A stretch of DNA of 64,000 nt from Thermosynechococcus sichuanensis E542 (lineage in GTDB: Bacteria > Cyanobacteriota > Cyanobacteriia > Thermosynechococcales > Thermosynechococcaceae), in contig NZ_CP032152.1 of assembly GCF_003555505.1 (NCBI RefSeq), positions 2,403,001 through 2,467,000 of the forward strand, given 5' to 3'. The notes under the pieces are model-generated. The model was given only the letters and a program-made list of their open reading frames with translations. It did not search any database and had not been told where the DNA came from. Positions 58,611-64,000 of this stretch are shown here, in pieces. The position numbers were made by a program, and so were the translations under genes. Position 1 is the first letter of the stretch. Every line of letters begins with the position of its first letter.

Positions 58611-60250
58611 GAGATTACCTCCTTACTTCTCAAATCAATACTTTCCCAGTCCACTAATTTGACTAATCTTTGTGCAGATTGACCTTGACAAGAGGCTTGA
58701 ACTAGAAAATTTCCTGAGGATGGAAACTCGATCCTAATTGCCGTGTTGCTTGGGCAAGATTGTTTAAATATGGAAGTATTACTTAAGCTGACGTTCAATT
58801 CTACTGTAGGATGAAATGCAAAAACTGTGATTTGTGGGGGATAGTCTTTAATCCACGAATTTATTTTAGGAATTTTTAGTCCCCCTGAACAACTAATAGA
58901 TAGTTTAGTGGTTGGTTGCAGTGCATTTTTCAGTTCAGGTGATTGAACAAAGACTGCATCCCATCTCTGCGAGAGAATTTGGCAATTATGAATTTCATAC
59001 CAGTTACTACCACTAAATACTTCATATTTGGTTTCGCGATCTCCTTCCCATTGGATTAAATTTTCATCTCTCAACCTTTGTAAATCACTGAATATGAAAT
59101 CCTTAAAAAGGATAATAAATGGCTCTCCTAGTTTTGGAGCGCCCCAACTAGCGTAAACTCCTGATGCTGGATTATCGGGGTCAGGTACTAAAATCCAAAA
59201 ATCTTTATTTGGTAATACTAAGTTATTAACTTGAATATTTGGGTTTACAGAATATACTCTACCTTCTGAGATTTCTTTAGCAGTTAATGGGGTACCGACT
59301 GGTAAATACCAGCCTACCCTATCTTCTTTTAAGGGATATGTTTCTCCATTTCGTATAATTTCTAATGAATTTAACAATCGCCCTTTTTGTTGTTTGGGAT
59401 GTAAATAATATTCTATGTTTCCTAAAAAGTCCTCTGTACGATAGAGCCCTGCGTATAATTGTCGCTTCCATTGCCTTCCTAGCCTGTAACCTGCTTGTTT
59501 TTTTACAGAACCATTACTCAACCATTGTTCATAGGTATTGTGAATTGCCTCAGCTACTGCCTCATATCTTTGGCGATCGTCTATGAGTTTTTTCAAATGC
59601 TTCGAAAGCTTATGATATTCATTGGCAACCTTGGTAAATAATGTTTGTTCATCCCAGTAAGCCCTCCATTGTTTTTCACTAAAAAGTTCTATTAATCTAT
59701 CTCTGTCTGCATTTCGTAATAAAGTCTGAGAAATTGGATAGTTGATATATCGGCTTGGGCCTTTTCCCTCTTCAGCAGTTGGTGTAAAGCCGCACTTCAC
59801 AAGCCACTGATTCCACCTTTTCCATAAATTGACTTCTGGAGCTTCACCTTCAGATGTGATTCTTAATCCTCTTGGCCTTGTTTGTCCATCTAGAGGTAAG
59901 CCTATAATTTCACGCAGTCTTCTAAAGTAGTTGGTTTGGTTGATCTCTTCATCATCTGCCATTTGAGTAGCGGCCAATACCATTAGTCCAAGAAATGCAA
60001 CGTACTTAGGATAGTCATTTTCAACATAACTAATACTTTCTAAATCTATACGATCGCCCATTACAACTCTATTTTTTACAGCTTCACAAAAATTCTGTGT
60101 CCAAGATTGATGACTAGGTTCTATCTCCCAAGAGTTTCCTATTAGCTCAAGAACATCATCATTTAAGCTGAGGTAAATTTTTGATCCCATTGGAGTACGG
60201 CTAATGAAGTATTCAATGATTGAATTATTCCATTCACTATATGTACTCAT
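58607..60250 (-). CDS. Unknown protein of helicase operon (547 aa)
   Basis: Not recognised. An N-terminal segment with GSKIYLSLNDDVLELIG (residues 22-38) and a helical, basic first half (to about residue 270, with KLSKHLKKLIDDRQRYEAVAEA) are followed by a beta-rich second half. The last ~80 residues (QITVFAFHPTVELNVSL to RLVKLVDW) look like an Ig-like beta sandwich. No enzymatic motif stands out. It is the first gene of the operon, about 80 bp after the predicted promoter, with no clear Shine-Dalgarno. It overlaps the 457-aa gene by 4 bp. Confidence 0.7.
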   Translation of the reverse strand: MSTYSEWNNSIIEYFISRTPMGSKIYLSLNDDVLELIGNSWEIEPSHQSWTQNFCEAVKNRVVMGDRIDLESISYVENDYPKYVAFLGLMVLAATQMADDEEINQTNYFRRLREIIGLPLDGQTRPRGLRITSEGEAPEVNLWKRWNQWLVKCGFTPTAEEGKGPSRYINYPISQTLLRNADRDRLIELFSEKQWRAYWDEQTLFTKVANEYHKLSKHLKKLIDDRQRYEAVAEAIHNTYEQWLSNGSVKKQAGYRLGRQWKRQLYAGLYRTEDFLGNIEYYLHPKQQKGRLLNSLEIIRNGETYPLKEDRVGWYLPVGTPLTAKEISEGRVYSVNPNIQVNNLVLPNKDFWILVPDPDNPASGVYASWGAPKLGEPFIILFKDFIFSDLQRLRDENLIQWEGDRETKYEVFSGSNWYEIHNCQILSQRWDAVFVQSPELKNALQPTTKLSISCSGGLKIPKINSWIKDYPPQITVFAFHPTVELNVSLSNTSIFKQSCPSNTAIRIEFPSSGNFLVQASCQGQSAQRLVKLVDWESIDLRSKEVIS

Positions 60251-60331
60251 TGCTAAATTAGATTAAGATTTTCTAAATAAAGTTAAGAAGTACCGGGCTT
60301 TTCCTCAAGAAAGGTATGCAGATATATAGGT

Positions 60332-60360
60332 AGTATGACGTCTTTTATAAATTTTGTCAA
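60332..60360 (-). promoter_or_regulatory. Sigma-70-type promoter of the helicase operon
   Basis: On the minus strand TTGACA (60355-60360, a perfect -35) is followed by exactly 17 bp and CATACT (60332-60337, four of six matches to TATAAT). It lies 82-110 bp upstream of the first gene's ATG at 60250, leaving a 5' leader of about 75 nt. Confidence 0.65.
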
Positions 60361-60361
60361 G

Positions 60362-60420
60362 GTACAACAGCCTTTTTTCCACAATATGGAACATGTAAGG
60401 GGTATGTAAAGCTGTTGTAC
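60362..60420. repeat. 10-bp inverted repeat directly upstream of the island promoter
   Basis: GTACAACAGC (60362-60371) and GCTGTTGTAC (60411-60420) are perfect inverted arms 39 bp apart; the near arm abuts the -35 hexamer. A smaller palindrome TTCCA-N5-TGGAA lies inside (60377-60391). Position and symmetry suggest an operator for a dimeric regulator or a looped RNA; which one is inference. The interior also resembles the psbE/STAS promoter core. Confidence 0.7.
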
Positions 60421-60487
60421 AGCAGTTCGAGGTGTTTTGAGCATGTCTAATTCTGTATTCCTGACTAGAACCTGAGGATGTGCCAGT

Positions 60488-60517
60488 ACTTTTTACCGCT
60501 GCACTTTTTACCGCTGC
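60488..60517. repeat. 15-bp tandem repeat in the island's right flank
   Basis: ACTTTTTACCGCTGC occurs twice in direct succession (60488-60502, 60503-60517) in the non-coding flank between the operon promoter and tRNA-Trp. No gene is seen in 60421-60693; a short frame around 60591-60690 reads like a decayed coding piece but has no recognisable match. Confidence 0.9.
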
Positions 60518-60693
60518 TACGTGATCTTTTTGTCAGTAGCGCCTAAATCATACATGGATGACTTGATATACTCTCCTACCTAAAACTGCGGAATTCTTGT
60601 TACTGGTTCAGCAATCCCACTTATGACTTCAGGTTTAGCCACTACCGCAGAGGCAATTGCCTCCCCAGTCATTTGTAGCATTGATTTAGATAA

Positions 60694-60766
60694 CGCGCCC
60701 TGGAGGACTCGAACCCCCGACATCCGGTTTTGGAGACCGACGTTCTACCAACTGAACTAAGGACGC
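60694..60766 (-). tRNA. trnW: tRNA-Trp (CCA)
   Basis: A 73-nt cloverleaf: acceptor GCGTCCT pairs with AGGGCGC, the D-arm is GTTCAGTTGGTAGAAC, the anticodon loop CTCCAAA gives CCA, and the T-arm is GGGGGTTCGAGTCCTCC. It follows rplS by 8 bp on the same strand. Its 3' end faces the island. Confidence 0.95.
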
Positions 60767-60774
60767 AAGGCTAT

Positions 60775-61137
60775 TTACAGAGGGCGATCGAACCGTGCTT
60801 TGATGCGCGAGGCTTTACCCACGAGGTTGCGCAGGTAGTAGAGTTTGGCACGGCGGACTTTACCCCGCTGAATTACTTTTATACTATCAATTCGCGGCGA
60901 ATGTAGCAAAAAGACACGCTCAACGCCCACTCCCTGAAAAACGCGACGCACCGTGATTGTGCGGTTAATCCCCGTACCGCGCATGGCAATCACGTCCCCT
61001 TCATAGGGCTGGACGCGCTCTTTACCGCCTTCTTGAATTTTGACTCCAACCCGAACGCGATCGCCCACATGAATCACGGGCAAGTCAGTCTTCATTTGCT
61101 CCGCTTCAATCGAGCGAATAATGTCTTGGGCGTTCAT
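60775..61137 (-). CDS. rplS: 50S ribosomal protein L19
   Basis: A 120-residue ribosomal protein at the 30S-50S interface. The central [23 protein letters not shown] and the C-terminal [29 protein letters not shown] are typical L19 segments. It lies 52 bp after maf and 8 bp before tRNA-Trp. Confidence 0.97.
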   Translation of the reverse strand: MNAQDIIRSIEAEQMKTDLPVIHVGDRVRVGVKIQEGGKERVQPYEGDVIAMRGTGINRTITVRRVFQGVGVERVFLLHSPRIDSIKVIQRGKVRRAKLYYLRNLVGKASRIKARFDRPL

Positions 61138-61189
61138 GACAGTTCCTTAACTCGCAATCTCTTAGCATACCCTAAGCATTTAGACTTGT

Positions 61190-61792
61190 CTAGGCCAATT
61201 TTTTGGTTTGCACATCGCCAAGGGTGTATCCCAAGCTCAGCAGCATCCGCCGCAGTAGGGGCAAGCTCAAGCCAATGACATTACTAGGAGTACCAACAAT
61301 TTTCTCGACAAAGGCACCGCCTTGGCCATCGAGGGCAAAGCAACCCGCACAGGCAAGGGGTTCACCAGAGGCCACATAGGCAGCAATTTCGGCATCACTG
61401 ATATCGGCAAAAACGACTTGGGTGGACTCCACCTCAACACAGGTACGCCCCTGTGCCAAATCAATCAAGGCGTGGCCTGTCAGCAATTCTCCCGTTTGAC
61501 CGCGCATTTGTTGCCAGCGGGCGATCGCCACCTCTGGCGAGGCCGGCTTACCGTGAATTTCGCCGCCAAGAACTAAGACAGAATCACAGCCCAAAATTAA
61601 GGCAGGGGGAGAGTAGCTTCGAGCTACCGTCTCTGCTTTACACCGTGCCAGTAAGCGCACCAGTTCTGTCGGTGTTGTTGCCTGAATCACTGATTCATCA
61701 AAGTGACTGGGTTGAATGATTGGCTCAATACCAATTTGTTGCAGTAATTGGCGGCGGGCAGGGGAGGCAGAGGCAAGGATAAAGGGCACCAT
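61190..61792 (-). CDS. Maf-family nucleotide pyrophosphatase
   Basis: A 200-residue Maf/YhdE-type protein that hydrolyses nucleoside triphosphates (dTTP/UTP or modified nucleotides) to monophosphates. Characteristic pieces are [29 protein letters not shown] at the N-terminus (P-loop-like SASPARR and the Glu of DES), [16 protein letters not shown] near 68, and the C-terminal [30 protein letters not shown]. Substrate preference cannot be read directly. The ATG at 61792 is used. Confidence 0.92.
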   Translation of the reverse strand: MVPFILASASPARRQLLQQIGIEPIIQPSHFDESVIQATTPTELVRLLARCKAETVARSYSPPALILGCDSVLVLGGEIHGKPASPEVAIARWQQMRGQTGELLTGHALIDLAQGRTCVEVESTQVVFADISDAEIAAYVASGEPLACAGCFALDGQGGAFVEKIVGTPSNVIGLSLPLLRRMLLSLGYTLGDVQTKKLA

Positions 61793-61906
61793 AGCACTGT
61801 TTGCAAAGTCACCAAATCTTCATGATCTCATATTGAAATTATTAAAACTGCATGCACTAAGCCATTGAGGACTTATTATCTAGGTGTTGCGTCTGGAGCC
61901 AAACAA

Positions 61907-63883
61907 ATGACCAGTGCGGCCTACACCTACACTCCCCCCGGCGGGCTACCCCAAGATGCGTCCTTACCCGATCACTTTTTGCCCTACAAAACACTCCAGT
62001 CACTGCCGGAAATGTGGCCTCTTTTGGCGCAACGCCATGGGGATGTAGTGGCTCTTGATGCCCCCTACGAAGACCCCCCGACTCGCATTACCTACAGTGA
62101 ACTCTATCAACGCATTCAACGCTTTGCCGCTGGACTACAAGCGCTGGGTGTCGCTGCCGGCGATCGCGTGGCCTTATTTGCGGACAATAGTCCCCGCTGG
62201 CTGATTGCCGATCAAGGCAGCATGATGGCCGGTGCCATTAATGTCGTGCGCAGTGGTACCGCAGAAGCTCAAGAACTCCTCTACATTTTGCGTGACAGTG
62301 GTTCAACCCTGCTGCTGATTGAAAACTTGGCTACCCTGCGCAAGCTCCAAGAGGGTTTAGCAGATACACAGGTGGCAACGGTTGTTCTCTTGAGTGCCGA
62401 ACCCCCAGAACTTGAGCATTTTCCCCTGCGGCTTTTGAACTTTGGCCAAGTCTTTACCGAAGGACAATATGGCACCGTGCGGGCGGTAGCCATTACCCCC
62501 GATGACTTAGCAACGCTGATGTACACCTCTGGTACCACGGGGCAACCCAAGGGCGTAATGGTCACCCATGGGGGGTTACTGAGTCAAATCGTCAATCTTT
62601 GGGCTATTGTGCAACCGCAGGTGGGCGATCGCATCCTCAGTATCTTGCCCATTTGGCACGCCTATGAGCGGGTGGCCGAGTACTTTCTCTTTGCCTGTGG
62701 CTGTAGCCAAACCTATACCAACCTGCGTCACTTCAAGAATGACTTAAAACGGTGTAAGCCCCACTACATGATTGCTGTACCTCGGATCTGGGAAGGGTTT
62801 TACGAAGGGGTGCAAAAGCAACTGCGGGATGCCCCAGCCATGAAACGGCGTCTTGCCCAGTTTTTCCTCAGTGTCGGCCAGCAATATGTGCTGCAACGGC
62901 GACTGCTCACCGGCCTCAGTCTGACCAACCCCCATCCCAGTGGTTGGCAAAAATTTCTTGCCCGTCTGCAAACTTTCTTCCTCAAGCCCCTCTACGAGCT
63001 GGGGGAGAAGCGGGTCTATAGCAAAATTCGTGAAGCCACGGGCGGTGAAATTAAACAGGTGATCAGTGGTGGCGGTGCCCTCGCTCCCCATTTGGATACA
63101 TTCTATGAAGCCATCAACCTAGAAGTGCTGGTGGGCTATGGCCTCACGGAAACGGCCGTGGTGCTGACTGCTCGCCGCTCTTGGGCGAATCTTCGCGGAT
63201 CGGCTGGCCGTCCGATTCCCGATACTGCGATTAAAATTGTTGATCCAGAAACCAAGGTTCCCCTTGAGTTTGGCCAAAAGGGACTGGTGATGGCTAAAGG
63301 GCCACAGGTAATGCGTGGCTATTACAACAAACCGGAGGCCACTGCTAAGGTACTGGATGCTGAAGGCTGGTTTGACACCGGCGACTTGGGCTACCTGACG
63401 CCCAATGGGGATCTGGTACTGACGGGGCGGCAGAAGGACACGATTGTACTCAGCAACGGTGAAAATATTGAACCGCAGCCTATTGAGGATGCCTGTGTTC
63501 GCAGCCCCTACATTGATCAAATCATGCTCGTGGGACAGGATCAAAAGGCGCTTGGTGCCCTGATTGTGCCCAATTTAGAGGCTTTGGAGCAGTGGGTCGT
63601 TGCCAAGGGATACCGACTGGAGTTGCCCAACCGACCGGCAGCGGCAGGCACTGGTGAGCTAGTGACGCTGGAGAGCAAAGTCATTATTGATCTCTACCGC
63701 CAAGAACTGCTGCGGGAAGTGCAAAATCGCCCCGGCTATCGCCCAGATGATCGCATTGCCACGTTTCGCTTTGTCCTCGAACCCTTTACGATAGAGAATG
63801 GTCTTTTGACCCAAACCCTAAAAATTCGTCGTCATGTCGTGAGCGATCGCTACCGCGATATGATTAACGCCATGTTTGAGTAA
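61907..63883 (+). CDS. AMP-dependent long-chain acyl-CoA/acyl-ACP synthetase
   Basis: A 658-residue ANL-superfamily enzyme that activates fatty acids through an acyl-adenylate. The P-loop-like TLMYTSGTTGQPKGVMVTH is near residue 205, GYGLTETAVVLTARR near 410, and the hinge GWFDTGDLGYLTPNGDLVLTGRQKDTIVLSNGENIEP near 490, including the catalytic Lys region. Cyanobacterial members recycle free fatty acids (Aas/FadD type). The ATG at 61907 is chosen; the frame is open a little upstream. Confidence 0.92.
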   Translation: MTSAAYTYTPPGGLPQDASLPDHFLPYKTLQSLPEMWPLLAQRHGDVVALDAPYEDPPTRITYSELYQRIQRFAAGLQALGVAAGDRVALFADNSPRWLIADQGSMMAGAINVVRSGTAEAQELLYILRDSGSTLLLIENLATLRKLQEGLADTQVATVVLLSAEPPELEHFPLRLLNFGQVFTEGQYGTVRAVAITPDDLATLMYTSGTTGQPKGVMVTHGGLLSQIVNLWAIVQPQVGDRILSILPIWHAYERVAEYFLFACGCSQTYTNLRHFKNDLKRCKPHYMIAVPRIWEGFYEGVQKQLRDAPAMKRRLAQFFLSVGQQYVLQRRLLTGLSLTNPHPSGWQKFLARLQTFFLKPLYELGEKRVYSKIREATGGEIKQVISGGGALAPHLDTFYEAINLEVLVGYGLTETAVVLTARRSWANLRGSAGRPIPDTAIKIVDPETKVPLEFGQKGLVMAKGPQVMRGYYNKPEATAKVLDAEGWFDTGDLGYLTPNGDLVLTGRQKDTIVLSNGENIEPQPIEDACVRSPYIDQIMLVGQDQKALGALIVPNLEALEQWVVAKGYRLELPNRPAAAGTGELVTLESKVIIDLYRQELLREVQNRPGYRPDDRIATFRFVLEPFTIENGLLTQTLKIRRHVVSDRYRDMINAMFE

Positions 63884-63888
63884 TCTCC

Positions 63889-64000
63889 ATGACAGACCCT
63901 ATGGATACTAAACTGCTCCTGCGGCGCCAGATTATGGTGAAAGCAATCGTTACTCCCGAGTGGAAAGACGATGCCCAAAGGCAGCTTCAGGCACAACTTA
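63889..64000 (+). CDS. YlqD-like protein, 3' truncated by window edge
   Basis: Only the first ~37 residues are visible (MTDPMDTKLLLRRQIMVKAI, then VTPEWKDDAQRQLQAQL). The LLLxRQxxVKxIVTPxWK pattern and the following Gln-rich helix resemble the YlqD family of small coiled-coil proteins found in cyanobacteria and Firmicutes, function unknown. The start codon is 5 bp after the acyl-CoA synthetase stop, suggesting one transcript. Confidence 0.6.
   Translation, partial: MTDPMDTKLLLRRQIMVKAIVTPEWKDDAQRQLQAQL

Larger units (their letters stand above)
51420..60693. other. AT-rich accessory island with helicase operon beside tRNA-Trp
   Basis: Between the S2P gene and tRNA-Trp the sequence is visibly AT-richer, the codon use changes, and the HIP1 octamer GCGATCGC drops to about two copies in 8.7 kb compared with roughly sixteen in the first 10 kb. 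One three-gene minus-strand operon fills it. No integrase, transposase or clear flanking direct repeat was seen. The left flank (51420-51522) holds a 7-bp stem (TTTAGAG/CTCTAAA, 51492-51527) overlapping the helicase end. Confidence 0.75.

Noticed and set aside
51523-60250. Complete DISARM or Druantia system
   Set aside because: The helicase is related, but no methyltransferase, DrmC-like phospholipase, DruA-D or DruH-size protein is present; typing would be overcalling.
60591-60690. Coding remnant reading MTSGLATTAEAIAS before tRNA-Trp
   Set aside because: It is short, has an upstream stop, runs into the tRNA and matches nothing I recognise.
51420-60693. Integrase or attachment-site direct repeat flanking the island
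   Set aside because: The tRNA-Trp 3' sequence was not found again near 51420-51522, and no recombinase gene is visible.

Overview
The window reads as chromosomal DNA of a unicellular thermophilic cyanobacterium of the Thermosynechococcus type. This rests on genes for photosystem I (psaE), photosystem II (psbEFLJ), the phycobilisome (apcD), carotenoids (crtP-crtB), chlorophyll synthase (chlG) and cyanobacterial alkane synthesis (acyl-ACP reductase plus aldehyde deformylating oxygenase), and on the dense scatter of the octamer GCGATCGC (HIP1) over the backbone. Genus is an inference from overall sequence feel; no database was consulted.

Layout. 1-7 kb: end of an LptF/LptG-type permease, DAHP synthase, a STAS protein, psaE-mutM, and a minus-strand group (TerB/Mo-nitrogenase-C protein, rimO, degenerate histidine kinase). 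7-12 kb: chorismate lyase, then a tight run crtP-crtB-phosphoribosyltransferase-pyrB-ferredoxin. 12-13.6 kb: an ArsB/NhaD-type transporter on the minus strand with a clear c-di-AMP (ydaO/yuaA) riboswitch in its leader. 13.7-19 kb: ribF-moxR, a pseudo-receiver protein, tRNA-Asn, serS-murF. 19-26 kb: apcD, an LpxB-like protein overlapping antisense with an AI-2E/PerM permease, a phosphoesterase, purH, prs. 26-31 kb: an orphan sugar-type ABC permease, psbEFLJ, and a 1035-residue CHASE2 Ser/Thr kinase with a repetitive LPETQ linker. 31-42 kb: chlG, an RluA-type synthase, tRNA-Ala, an FHA-PrsW fusion, LivM/LivG-type ABC genes, dnaG, pfkA, miaB, grpE. 42.5-51.4 kb: alkane pair, accA, an SDR, folE, a TM2 protein, cbiG-cobJ fusion, small membrane proteins and an S2P protease. 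60.7-64 kb: tRNA-Trp, rplS, maf, an acyl-CoA/ACP synthetase and the start of a YlqD-like gene.

The odd region is 51.4-60.7 kb: an AT-rich, HIP1-poor block beside the 3' end of tRNA-Trp carrying one three-gene operon (547 aa, 457 aa, 1903 aa). The last gene is a giant DEAD/DEAH helicase with several zinc-binding clusters and a DUF1998-like C-terminus, an architecture related to helicases of phage-defence systems such as Druantia (DruE) and DISARM (DrmA plus DrmB). The two upstream proteins are not recognised. The operon has its own promoter (TTGACA, 17 bp, CATACT) with a 10-bp inverted repeat directly upstream. This is the best candidate in the window for an uncharacterised, probably defensive, system.

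Other points of note are the riboswitch, a near-identical promoter-like element in front of psbE and the STAS gene, the repetitive TQ-rich kinase linker, and a possible frameshifted exported peptide before the alkane genes. Starts were chosen by reading each upstream region for start codons, Shine-Dalgarno sequences and overlaps; where they differ from the longest reading frame this is stated.
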